This document shows positions 53,110 to 64,000 of a stretch of DNA of 64,000 nt, one piece after another; within the stretch, counting starts at the first letter, position 1; every line of letters starts with the position of its first letter. This DNA is from Larix kaempferi (Eukaryota > Streptophyta > Pinopsida > Pinales > Pinaceae): contig BSBM01001383.1 of assembly GCA_027924585.1 (NCBI GenBank), forward strand, positions 1,946,001-2,010,000. Reading direction: 5' to 3'. The notes under the pieces are model-generated. The model made no database searches. It had not been told where the DNA came from and was given only the letters and a program-made list of their open reading frames with translations. Made by a program: the position numbers and the translations under genes.

Positions 53110-53880
53110 GTACATTACACCTCCCTACAAATCTAGCATATAAACACTATGTTTTCATATAGAAGGTCTTGTGAACATAGAGATCCATCCCAAACTAGAG
53201 ATTCATTTTCTAGGAGTCCTTTATTCATATATAATTCCACACATATTTTGGCAGAGTACAAGCCTTTCTCCTCTTTGTTTTCATCATAGCAAATCAATCT
53301 GCCAAAGATGTTCTTGATTAAAACAAGAATATCCTCTTCTCATAAAGCATAAACTAATTTGGGAGCCTTACCCACACCAGTGAGTGGGAGATAGATGCCC
53401 TCCTAGGGTTCAAGTCGAGACTCTAAGGGGTGAGGGAGAGGCCCAATTGACCATATGACCATAGACATTCCTCAAGGTTCCACTACCTTTCCTCTTTAAT
53501 TGAGAATGCCACTGTGAGAAATCCCTTTCATAGAATCTAACTATATATTCTCTACCCAAGTTGTCTCCCAACCAATCCATGAGTGCAATCTAATGGGCAT
53601 AGATCATGAAGAGACATACCAAGCCATCTTCACCCAATCCTCAAAATTCATATGGGTCTGGTCCATTGAGAAGTGGATCACTAGGAAGAATGCTTTTTCC
53701 TCTACAATGTGACCTCGCTTTTCTTCATGGGGTCTTTTTCATGACTCAGATTTTTGCTAGGTAAAACTGTTAGGGTCCTTCTTCCTAAAAGGAGAGAGTG
53801 GAGATCCATCAACACCCCAAAGCTTTTGCTAATGAAATCCATGGAGAAGTAGTGGAAACAACACAACCTCCATTTATTGA
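53110..53880 (-). pseudogene. LINE ORF1 remnant (DUF4283 type)
   Basis: Minus-strand frames read WVRLPN near 53365, then after a frameshift IKNIFGRLICYDENKEEKGL, KICVELYMNKGLLENESLVW and LLYENIVFIC. This is the second half of the plant DUF4283 ORF1 region, ending at the zinc-knuckle start (near 53130), where a stop replaces the middle of the knuckle. The upstream part (53400-53880) carries further DUF4283-like sequence with stops. The 3' remainder is missing. Confidence 0.65.
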
Positions 53881-54860
53881 GGTCAATTTGACATTTAATA
53901 TTTGATGAATCCCCTCCATTATAACTTTACAATTTGTCATATACTAAAGTTACAACTACAACTTATAACTGCTCTTCAAAAAAAACTCTCAACCCAACCC
54001 AAATGAGCTCCATGTTTTTTATATCATAATAAGTTTAATGATAATGAAACTAATAATAATGGATATTTGATTTGGTATTTTGAATCATAATCCATATCCA
54101 TATGTAATCTTTTCACCCCTTTAACATTCTTATGCTAAAAAAGGGTGTGGGATTTGATGAATAAATCTAGGACTACAATACTCACTTAAAGTGCACTAGT
54201 TTTAGAAATAAAACTATCTACCTTTTCGTAAAAAATAAATATGATTTTAGTGAATAATTATAAAGAGAAGATGATATTAATGTAAAAGAAAATTCCAATC
54301 CTAAACCATCTTATTAGTCCCTGCCTGCCAAGAACAGGGACTATAGAAATCGTTGAGGGGAATTAGCATTAGTTCGGTACTATTTTTTATGCAATTTACC
54401 CTAAGTGTTTTGCTCATATTTTGGCTTTGACCAATTAGGTGTTTGGAAGCTTCATTTGTCCTCATATCGATTCCAAGACAGTATACTTCCACGATCCATC
54501 TGCATGCCCTCCAGCTGTTGATGTTGTGCATTCTTCACCATGTCTATTGTATTCAAGACTCGCATTTGCTTTGATATCTTCCTCTAGTTTCCTAATCCAT
54601 ACGTTAGTCATTAGCAGATGTAATTTACCATTTATGAAAGTAGTTGTTTCATAGCTCCACTGATCGTCCTGATCGTCTGTTGGTCATTAGAGGATGTAAT
54701 TTTCCAAGTACGCAAGTAGTTGTTGCATTGCTCCACTAGTTTCTATTCTTGCCATTCTGTGATGCAATGTTAACGGAAGGATGGTTTGTTTCCCTTTTCA
54801 CTCCAGCCTAATACCAGAAGTCTAACTCTGCCAGGAACCTCCTTATTTATAAGAAGATAG
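53881..54860. other. No gene recognised
   Basis: AT-rich left part; 54300-54860 is of higher complexity. GTTGGTCATTAGAGGATGTAATTTTCC near 54680 partly repeats GTTAGTCATTAGCAGATGTAATTTACC near 54604, an ~80-bp duplication. ORFs on both strands lack motifs. Confidence 0.4.
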
Positions 54861-54863
54861 GAA

Positions 54864-55115
54864 TTACATTTTTGAATTGTATTCTTTTTGTTCCACTACA
54901 ATTTGAGAAACCTGGTTGTTCTCGAGGCAATAAAATGGAGCATGAACATCGGAATGACAACCTAAATCTATAGTTTTAGCAACATTTTCAGTTGTCTCAA
55001 TTGTCGTGTTAGTCTGGGATTTACTTCGTATTGCAACTCCGAAGAAATGTGTACAACTAAGACGAAATTCTACAGAGCCATCCAAACCTAGTAGAATCAA
55101 CTGTCAGATCAGGAC
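54864..55115 (-). CDS. Possible terminal exon of an unidentified gene
   Basis: The minus-strand frame follows an acceptor-like CTGATCTGACAG (about 55105-55116) and runs 78-80 residues to a stop: LDGSVEFRLSCTHFFGVAIR, then TIDLGCHSDVHAPFYC and QIVVEQKEY. The local composition is more balanced than the surroundings. No domain recognised, no upstream exon found. It could equally be chance. Confidence 0.2.
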
Positions 55116-56593
55116 GAGAAGGGTGGATGAGAGCAGATAGTGAATCTCTTGTTCGACCCAACAAATATCTTTGCACTCGAGAAGGTGACACTTTTTCAAA
55201 AATATTCCATGCATATTATGTGCATATTGGTATATATTTCAATTCTTGGGCTACCTAAAACAACTTTCTAGTACTGTGCAATTCTAATAAACAAGTATTA
55301 TAATATAGTGTTTTTTTCCTTGAACTAGGATTCATCAATGGATCAAATAATGCAGGTTTTGTGTGTGATATTTCCCACCCAATTCACCAATCCCTGTAGC
55401 ATCATGCTCATCTTGTACTTTGCTTGTTTGCTCCAGAACTTACAATACTTTAATTCCATTACTTACATCCAATATATTTATTGAGCAGTTAGGTTTGAAA
55501 TGTCCATAAATATCACCCTCAAGCTCGAAATCGAAATTGGATTAAGGGTGATATATCCAAGCACATTTCTATTTTCCCTTTTCTTATATCTTTCATTCGC
55601 ATCTTAGTTACATTTAACCTCTTCTCTTCCCTCGTCTTGTGTGTTCTTTGCGTTGTTCCGTGTAATGTTTGTTGTTTCTTCATATCATTGCACAAAATAG
55701 TGGTGAAATTTTCCTCACTGCATACAAAATTTTTGAAGGATAAGAAGACACATGAAGAGGAGGAGCAAAGCCGGTTTGCAACGAATTTCCAGGTACGTAG
55801 TTCTTCAACATTCTCTCGATATTCACAAACCTCTGTTGTTTTGGTTTGTTTTTTTTTTTTCCGTTGCAAAGTGCGGTCTGTGTTTCTTGGTCTTTAAATT
55901 TTTTTTGCTAAACTTGTTCTCTTTTCAGTTTTTCAGATGCGTTAAGGTTTCATTTAATACTAAACTTATGGTGGTGAAACACAGGTCTAGGGAATAAGCA
56001 AGATTAGCGTCATTGTCTTTTTCGCTTATGGGGAAATTGGTGGTTATGTCCCAATTAGTATCACGTTGCTAGAGAACGAAGGCCAACTCCATTAGGTGAT
56101 TATATTCAGTGGGGATTGAGTGATGGTTTTTTGTTCATATATCTGTTATCTCGAGAATACAGTAAGCATATTATCAAATTTGTTTCAAATTATTTAAATA
56201 AAATATTTATAAACGCACAACTTCTTTTGTATGAGGTCAGGTGGAGCTCTGTATTGTTAAGCCAAATACTATATAAAAAAACAGTTTTTTTTACTCTGTT
56301 ATGTTGCTATGGAGAGTTGGGAGGAAAGTAATGAAATCTAGTCCGAGAACTGCTTGAGATATGTTTTATGTACATATATTTTTGTTTAGACAACAAGGGT
56401 TTTACATATGTAAATACATTTTGGAGATATTTTACTATTTTTAGGCTTGTTTTAATATCAATATTTTCCGTTCGCAAGAGCCAAGACGAATATAATATGT
56501 CTGTGTTATCTATCTCAAATACCAGCGACCTGTTTATGTAGGTTTTTCTTACATATTCTTGGACTACAATTAATTTAATCCACTATGTTTAAT

Positions 56594-56635
<42 letters not shown>

Positions 56636-57540
56636 CTCATTTTCCATTGGATTCAGCTTTTTACTCAATAGTTCAATGTCCTTTGAATATTTTAACCATG
56701 GGTTTTGTAAAGCTGTCATGGCATCCCACTTCCATTTAAGTATTTTCAATTTTGTAAGTTTTTTTTTTCGTTTTTTTAAAGCATACAATGAATTGAATAT
56801 AAACATGATTTTTTTTCAATCCAAAAAAAATAAACTTAGTATTAACTTGGTATTCTTTATAGAATCAAAGTATACATTAAACTCACTATGTTTACCAAGT
56901 GAACACACAAAAAGCAGACCCTACAGGACCTGTATGTGCTATCATAAATTATCAGAACTGAAATAGAATCCTACCTCCAGGGGAACCTTCTAAGAAAGTC
57001 TTCAGAAGAAAACAATTAGTTGTTGATTAACAAAAAGCAAACATGCCAAAAAGAGATGTAAAAAGACCCAGATCCCACTACCAGGAGGGTTGTCCAAAGG
57101 TTCTACTAAAAACCAAATAATTACTAATGCATGGAGCCCTTCGAAATAGAAAAGATTGACAACATCAACCAAAAAACAGTTATGAAGATGATCAAAACAA
57201 TTCTTTCAGCTGAAAATAAGAATAGAGCCCTAACCTCTCAGTTAAGAATTCTTCAAAGAAGATATTGTCTTCAGGGCATCATAGAGCCTTCTTTGATAAG
57301 ACATTAGCCTATGAGTTATATTATATTCCCTGTAAATATGTTCTTGTAAACTGAATTATTGAAAATTGTTCTTGGAGAGTCCTCACTGTTTTTAACCATC
57401 AAGATAAATGATCTACTTGAATGGTACATATGTGGAAATTTGAGTCTATCACCACTTTTGAATCACTGCTACTTGAATTTTTGTAACATTCTGATGTTGT
57501 GCATAAAAAAGAAGACCCCATAATGCTAGAAGTTCTACCC
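55116..57540. other. AT-rich intergenic DNA; weak first-exon-like signal near 55752
   Basis: Near 55752 the sequence ATGAAGAGGAGGAGCAAAGC leads to ATTTCCAG|GTACGTAG, a fair splice donor after a basic 14-residue frame (MKRRSKAGLQRISR). A pyrimidine-rich region precedes it. Acceptor-like TTTTCAG occurs near 55925. No protein family can be named. The rest has no supported gene. Confidence 0.3.
56599..56629. repeat. (AT)n microsatellite
   Basis: About 14 uninterrupted AT units. Confidence 0.95.
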
Positions 57541-57693
57541 TGGTGTTTGAGCTTTTACCACATCCCAATTTCAACTTAAAAATATGGCCACTGGTATTTG
57601 AGCTTTTACCACAGCTCAATTTCAACTTAAAAACATGGCCATTGGTGTTTGAGCTTTTACCACAACCCAATTTCAACTTAAAAATGTGGACAT
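57541..57693. repeat. 51-bp tandem repeat, three copies
   Basis: TGGTGTTTGAGCTTTTACCA starts units at 57541, 57592 and 57643, each followed by CCAATTTCAACTTAAAAA. The minus-strand ORF with repeated CGKSSNT is a consequence of the 17-codon period. Confidence 0.95.
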
Positions 57694-59885
57694 CTAGCAG
57701 ATTTTAGGACCATTCCTACTCCCCCTTTTTCCATAGCCTAGAAACCCCATCAAAATAACCAATTATGGGGTCTTTCTTAAGCATGACTTTACTTAAGAAA
57801 GCACAATGACATTGATCAATAAAATAATGCCACGGTAGGTCTCTCCTTAGTTAATTTTAATCTTTTATGCAACAAAGTTCTTTTTATACTTCATTATTTG
57901 AAGCATTTTTTTTTATGATATCTCTAATTATGTTTTATTCACACTTTTTTTTATTTCTGAGAAATCACTTTCTTGAAAATCTCGGATACATCATGGTAAA
58001 TGTGAAATTTAATATATATGTTTTTCTTATTTTTATATGTTTTTTAATATTATGATTTATATTAGATAAATATAATTTACCAAAAGTATCAGTTCAAGAT
58101 CAAGTCTTTGTCAGGAAAACTAGATTACATATAAAATAATAAACTGTCGTTAAATTTGACATAAAAAGAGCAATGGTTGACGGTAATATTTTGTTTATGC
58201 TCAATTTGAAGCTCTGTTTTAGTAAATTTGGATATTTGCTTTCTTGAACTTTTTTTTGTTTGTGTAACTTAGTTTCTTTTTTTGAAGTACTTCTCTGTTT
58301 GCAGACTTGTTTCATACTCTGTTCACCTAATTTTCGAACCTTGAATTCACTAAATAGTAACCAATTTTTTGGAAAGTCCTAATTATTTTACCTGCCTTTT
58401 CTGTGCAAAGCACTTGTTCTCGGTTGGACTTCTATAATTTATGAGATCGATTTTAATTGTTTATAATTTATGAGATCGATTTTAATTGTGATATGGATTG
58501 ATGGAAAATATCGGTTTTTTTTTCTTTCTAAATACTCTTGAGCATTAGCATCTCAAGCAAAGTCTGAGATCTCCATCTACGAAGTTTCTAAGCTTCTTCA
58601 ATGCAAGTTTTATTCAATTTCTTCTTATTTCTAATTTGTAAGAATTTAAGAATTTTGGTTAACAATTTTTCTTCAAAGCATGCAACGAACGTCACAGAAA
58701 CAGAAAGGGTTGAAAGTTTCTACAATATGTTCATAAAATCATTGAAAACTTTTCCATGTTTTGCTTTTAATTTTGGCAAGAACTTGAAACTCTACTTTTT
58801 AATTCTAATAAAACATATAATTATTAAACACATCGTCAAAAAGACAAGTCAAACACATCCTACAAAACATTACACTAAAACTAAGATAATCCCACTTGCA
58901 TATTTTTATGAACATTTTATGTCAATAAGCTTGTGGAAATCCCTTAGTGAAGAGAAATCTAGCTACCTAAAGTGGGCTCTACAAGTACATTTCCATCACT
59001 TTCATATGTCTCGAGTCAAATTTACTATGTAGGTCCATTATTTTGTCATATAGATAAAATTAATATATGCATTTTTAAATTGAAAATGTCTTTTTTGGAA
59101 TGAACGTAATGAGGTGGTTACTCATTTGGTAAAGTGGGGTTTGGAAAGTTAAGTTTGCCATTTATAAATATTTTATATTTTAAATTTAAATATATTTATA
59201 CTTATAAATTATTTAATTGTATTTTGATGTCGAAAATGATAAATCTTAATATTCAATATGATTAATTTTGATTTATCAAATTTTAAGAAAGATAAAGAGT
59301 TAATTTGTTTTTATAGAGAAATAGTTTTAAGAAAGCTTTTCTAAATCTTCATAGGTTCAATAAGTTAAGAAGTTAGGAAGGTCGGCATTGTAATAAATAT
59401 TTTGAAATTATGATTTAATGTGAAAGTGCTTTTCATTATGAATCTTGTAAGTGTCAAGATAAAGGTAATTTTTTTTGTCCCCATCATTTTAGGATTAGTC
59501 TAATATCCTGTTTCACTATAAAATTTATGAAAAAATATTTTTATTTTAAACTACATTAATATCTAATTGTTTTAATTATAAATTCTAATATTATATTTTT
59601 TTAATTATTTTTCCATAAAAAATCTATATATTTGATATTTTAAAGAGTGAAATCATACTACATTTAATTGCCTTTTCAAACTCGCATCCCATGTTCAAGA
59701 GTCCTCCTCCCAAAGTCTATGTTTAGAAACAAAGAACCTTATTAGACATGTTACAAATATTCATGATAGTATATGTATTTACTATTTATACATTTTTTGT
59801 TTTGATTAATTAAAATTCTAAGGTAGTTTTTGTATTATATAAAAAGGGAACAATTACATCCATTCAAAACAGGCCGAAGCTATGT
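57694..59885. other. AT-rich intergenic DNA
   Basis: A small tandem duplication (TATAATTTATGAGATCGATT twice, 58433-58489) and many A/T runs. The longest ORF (58601-59032) is Phe/Lys/Asn-rich without motifs. No gene supported. Confidence 0.6.
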
Positions 59886-60924
59886 TGTTTTTCTACATTT
59901 CTTGGCTCTTAGCCCTTACAACATGAGAACTACCATATGACTGTCCAACCCATATCATTAAGCCAAAATTACAATTGTTGTTGCGACAAACCTTCATATA
60001 ATCTAGACTTCCTGATATAACCCATACACTAAGACTTATAAACCTTCCGAGCATAAAACAACGAACAGACCGCAATAATAGATACCATAAAACCAAAACC
60101 TATCCAAAAAAAAAAACCTCGATCCCAAATAACCTTTAAAGCAGAATGTAAGGCAGGTCCAGAAAGCGCCCTTGTTGATTACTGCTAGCAAAAGACGTCT
60201 GAGCAGTAGGATAGATGATGCCCATGGATTGCAGCATGAATTCCATCTTCTAGTGCATTTCTTTTGTTTCTGCTTGTAACGTGTTCTTCCACTATTCCAT
60301 TGGTTCCTCTCCCCAAGTCTTCTACAGCCACTCCCAGATCACATGTCCCATCAGATTCTTCATCACCCAGTAGAGAGCAATTGTCCACTCGTAAAGGCTG
60401 AGGCAGGCAGCGTTGTTTCCCGGGTCCATAACCCAGTCTTCCACTTTCTGACATTCCTCATGCATGGTGTCCTTTTCAAGCTCGTGCCATAGTTGCTGTT
60501 CCAACCCTTGGATTTCTTGTTGAACAACCGAAGGTAAACCTAATTCAAACATCTGATCCTCCCACCTAGCTTTCTTTTGTGCCCGGGGGACCCTATGGCC
60601 CTCATCCATAGGAGCCTCTTCCCTCTTCTGACTCAATCGTCGCCCATATGTGATACTCTCACCTTCCTCCTTATGATGACCCTCCATTTTACTGATCCCC
60701 TAGACTTCTCCTATCCATGTTAACATAACAGAAATGGTAAAGTGAATGCAGAAAAGAACCTTGTGAGCACATCTGAATCCACCATGTTTCCATTCATGAT
60801 AATGGAAATTGCCATTCCAGGCAATAATTAACTTTGTACCTGTCGTTAAAAGTTGCTCGTGCTCCGTAGTCCTTTGGATATATCTCCCAAGCTGATGGTT
60901 GGATCCTCCACTTCCCTCGCTCAT
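59886..60924 (-). pseudogene. LINE-D region 3' of RNase H, with short ORFs of unknown role
   Basis: Left of the RNase H are minus-strand ORFs of 60-121 residues. The most protein-like (60322-60687) is strongly charged, with MEGHHKEEGESITYGRRLSQ, KKARWEDQMFELGLPSVVQQ and EIQGLEQQLWHELEKDTMHE, which may form a helix or coiled coil. Near 60100-60020 another frame reads a hydrophobic WIGFGFMVSIIAVCSLFYAR stretch ending in a stop, resembling a membrane segment. Plant L1 ORF2 often ends soon after RNase H, so this 1-kb tail is unusual. It may be 3' untranslated sequence or an extra ORF. Confidence 0.4.
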
Positions 60925-61005
60925 AATTGCAACTGTAACCTCAAGGTTTGAAAAGACTGGAAATAAGTCGTAGTAAATATTGGTTAAGGCCCTTTTGCCT
61001 CCTCC

Positions 61006-61760
61006 TTAAACCTTCAGCAATTTGGCATGTGGGGAAAATCGGTGCGTGGCTGAGCGAGGGCCCGCCTGTTGTCCTGACTCCTCCACTTCATGATATTGCG
61101 TCATGTCCAGAAGCATAATTTCGTTGCATCTGTTCTGGGCAGTCTCATCGTTCAGATCTTCCCAAGTGTTAGCATTAATAGAATTATGGGTCTCAATCCC
61201 GAGGTTTGCCAGCAGGTCCGCTAGTTTTTTTCCATTCCTTTTAACGTGGCTGAAAAAGTAAGTGCCAACCTGGGATGCATGATCATCGCCAACTTCTCCA
61301 TCCTCCCTTCTAACCACCAAGATGATGCCACCTTGGATCTTGGATTTCCATGTTGGATCTCAATTTCCATGTGTAAGACTACCTAAGAGTCTCCTTCAAA
61401 AATTCGTGGGGTCCAGTTATGTAAATCCGCCATCTATATTCCATGAAGTAAACCCTCCACTTCCATTGCATTTTTGGAGTCTGTACCAATGAAGCCGGTT
61501 TTGAAACCTTGCAATTCTCCAAGGTGGTTTGTGATAACACATCTGAACCCTACTGGGCCAGGATTTCCCTTCGAAGCTCCGTTGAAGTTGATTTTGAAGA
61601 AATCAACTGGGGGAGGAGACCATAATTCTGGGCTAGATCTCGCCATGGACGTCCTTCCTGGTCTACCAAAACAATGCATTGTACCGGATATCCCCCATGC
61701 CTTCAGGATTAAGGACTCTGAGGCATTTTCTTCCCAGTCTGCATTTTCCCATGATTGCAT
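61006..61760 (-). pseudogene. LINE-D RNase H domain (broken)
   Basis: PPVDFFKINFNGASKGNPGP (61620-61560) is the RNase H start, with Asn where the catalytic Asp of FDGASKGNPG is usual. GTDSKNAMEVEGLLHGI follows with Asp and Glu present. A stop and frame change near 61434 lead to the C-terminal block YFFSHVKRNGKKLADLLANL (61275-61210), the usual HVxRxxNxxAD(x)LAxxG motif. The Asp-to-Asn change and the frame break argue against activity. Confidence 0.85.
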
Positions 61761-61945
61761 TTCACTGTTTAGAGCATCTTATTCAGGATGGAGTTCCAGA
61801 ACTTGTCTTCAGTTCTTGATTTCCCTTGGAAAGTTCTGGAGTTTCTTTCCCTCCATAATTCCCAGACCAAAAAATATGGAAATATCTTCCAAAGGCAATT
61901 AACAATTGGGTTCTGAAATGGATCGTTTTTTCACGAGGAGATGGT

Positions 61946-62548
61946 CTAGTCCGAGTAGTTTCTGTGCATGTATGATCTTCTAAAATCAGTGGCCCCCGAG
62001 TCCCATAAGTTTGAAGCAAAAGGACACAAGTCTAGGAGGTGATCCAATGTTTCTTCCTCATTAGTACACATACAACACCAATAAGGGCCTTGCATACCTC
62101 TCTTCTGAATATTTTCTCCCATAAGGATGCGTCTTCTGATTACTAACCAAATGAAGATGGAAATTTTGGGCCAAAGTTTTGCATCCCACAACTTCTTCCA
62201 TTTATTATTGGTAGGTTGGTTGTTATGACCCGTCCATATGTTATACACTTCCTTGATGGTGAAAGTGCCTTTTGGTTCGAATCCCCATCGGATTTTGTCA
62301 TCCCCCATGTGAATCCTGATTCTTATGTTATTTAGGGCTTCTTTGATTCTGTCGGCTTCCTCCTCAGGACCAATATGTTCCCACCAATCTCGAGGTTCCC
62401 AAACCATGCAATCTTGCTCTTTATTCGAGTCTACCCATAGATCCTTTACCTTTATTTTGTTTTGGTTAATACATTCCTGGATGAGCTGGAGAGATTCTAA
62501 GCTTCTTTCAAGAGGAGGTAATTGCTGCCATGAATCTTCCCGTGCCAT
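61946..62548 (-). pseudogene. LINE-D zinc-binding (zf-RVT) domain
   Basis: A 200-residue open segment reads DDKIRWGFEPKGTFTIKEVY, KLWDAKLWPKISIFIWLVIR, then GPYWCCMCTNEEETLDHLL and LCPFASNLWD: the zf-RVT domain, with CCMC, the EETLDHLLxxCPF block and the final W intact. It is the longest uninterrupted LINE segment in the window. It follows RT on the minus strand and precedes RNase H after a 190-bp gap with a frame break. Confidence 0.9.
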
Positions 62549-64000
62549 AGCTCTCTACCCATTTCTAACTTCCCAAAAACTATTAGCCTGGATTAGTCTT
62601 CTCCCTTGGGATGTAGTTTTCCATATATGCGAACCGGGAATTTTCCTCTGAGAAGTGGATGAGATTACCTTTCTCCCATCCCCCAACATATTTATTATGC
62701 TAGAGTTTTTCCCATGGTTCCTGGTTGTGGGTGGACCATATCCACCATATCTTAGCCCCACTGACATAATTTACTTTTTCTGGATCTCGTAGGTTGAGAC
62801 CACCTTGCTCCTTAGGAGAGCATCCATTTCTAGTGTTCACTTAGACCGTTCCTCAGGAAGTTTCGTTGTATGTTCCTGATTTCCTTCAAGATTGCTTTTA
62901 GGGCCTCTAGGGAAGAGAACATGTAAACAAGCATAGCTTGCAGAATGTATTTTACCAAGACCAGTATGCTTGCAAAATTTAGAGCCTAAAGGCCCAATTT
63001 GAATTTGTTTTCTCTTTTTGTCCAACAATTTAGACCATGAACCTTTACGCACCTTTGAATCTTCCAAAGGGGCTCCAAGGTATTTGGATGGAAGGGAGCT
63101 CTCTTAGAATCCCAGGATTCGACAAATGTTGCATCTGGTAATCCTTGGAGTATTAAAGAAGAAGAGCTGGGATTTTTTTTCGTTAACTTCCAGACCCGAA
63201 GTTTTACCAAAGTTGGATAAACACATTTTGATCTTCCTGGCCTCTTGAAATGAAGGATGCCCCATCAACATTGTATCAACAACGAACTGTTGGTGCATTC
63301 GGCGATTCGCTCTCAGGTGGATAAGAAGCCCCTGCATTTCTTGATTACCTTGCATAGCCTTGATTTTTATGCCCAATCCTTCCACCATTATTATGAATAA
63401 GAAGGGAGATAAAGGGTCTCCCTGTCTAATACCCCTTGTTGGTTTCATTAGACACGTCGACAGTCCATTAAGAAGAATGGAGAAGAAGGCTATAGATATG
63501 AGATTCATAATCTAGTTGATCCAATCTTCCACAAATCTAAAGGATCTGAGCATGAAACTCATGAAATTCCAGTTGATTTTGTTGTAGACTTTTAGCTATG
63601 TCAAGTTATGGGAATGGAGAACTTCATGAACAAGGATAATTATGTCCATGATTTTCCTCCCTTCAACAAACCTTGATTGCTCAGGGGAGATCAAAGAAGA
63701 GAGGATGGGTTTGAGATGGTTGGCTATTACCTTGGTAACAATTTTGTAGATTACGTTGTAGAGGGGTATGGGTTGAAATTTACCCGGAGAATCCACCCCA
63801 TCACCCTTGGGGATAATAGTTAAAAAGGTGGAATTGAAAGTAGGGAGAATTTTCTTGGAGAGTCTAGAATGTTCCACAATCTTCCAAACTTTTGTCTTGA
63901 TGAGGTCCCAAAAGTGATGAAATAAGTTGGCAGTGAAGCCATCCGGCCCTATTTCTTTCCCATCAACCATTTGGTTCATTGCTTCTTCAACTTCAAGAAG
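62549..64000 (-). pseudogene. LINE-D reverse transcriptase (continues past right edge)
   Basis: From the edge leftwards: KEIGPDGFTANLFHHFWDLI, then TFLTIIPKGDGVDSPGKFQP, PEQSRFVEGRKIMDIIIL (63979-63596). After a short break comes TRGIRQGDPLSPFLFIIMVE (63440) and QQFVVDTMLMGHP (63290), where the catalytic xxDD reads VVDT: the first Asp of the FADD/FVDD block is replaced by Val. The thumb and connection continue to about 62990 with further breaks (LEVNEKKSQLFFF, PFHPNTLEPLW). This is non-LTR (L1-type) RT. The endonuclease and ORF1 should lie beyond 64000. Confidence 0.9.

Noticed and set aside
55752-55793. First exon of a host gene (MKRRSKAGLQRISR)
   Set aside because: Only 14 codons before a donor-like site, no family and no confirmed acceptor; mentioned in the region entry only.

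Overview
This is repeat-dense nuclear DNA from a plant, most likely a large-genome seed plant and possibly a gymnosperm; the species cannot be fixed from the sequence. The evidence is plant-type Copia and Ty3/Gypsy elements primed by initiator-Met or Asp tRNA, several L1-like LINEs with plant DUF4283 ORF1 and RNase H domains, foldback elements, long AT-rich stretches and nested, heavily mutated insertions. I found no complete, convincing host gene. Nearly all coding signal is transposon-derived.

Layout. 1-660: decayed minus-strand gag-like sequence. 662-5893: Copia-1 (+), TSD CCTTG, inserted between the primer-binding site and gag of an older minus-strand element. 5899-7100: a 75-bp duplication and an ~81-bp tandem array. 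7282-8936: a possible solo LTR. 10997-19891: a young 8.9-kb LTR element without pol (LARD type), TSD GTTAG, LTRs almost identical; it carries a 5'-complete, 3'-truncated copy of the ribosomal protein eS24 coding sequence, other unrecognised ORFs and a 15-bp minisatellite. 20622-26378: Copia-2 (-), TSD CTAAT. 26640-27015: a foldback repeat.

27630-40070: LINE-A (+), ORF1 then endonuclease, split by a chromodomain Gypsy element (30940-37652, -) and by a short gag-only element with ~72-bp terminal repeats (37707-39984, -). 40340-43071: remnants related to the 3' part of the LARD, with an LTR-like segment. 43440-45260: a LINE RNase H remnant, a 178-bp duplication and a coiled-coil ORF. 45940-47525: AT-rich DNA with terminal-inverted-repeat-like ends. 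48190-48820 and 52629-52900: LINE-C, interrupted by a gag-only LTR element whose 3' LTR runs head-to-head into an inverted LTR copy. 53110-53880: LINE ORF1 remnant (-). 54000-59880: AT-rich, little recognisable. 59890-64000: LINE-D (-), with RT, zinc-binding and RNase H domains, running off the right edge.

The coding parts do not form an operon or pathway. They record successive insertions. The most notable item is the young LARD carrying a host ribosomal-protein gene fragment.
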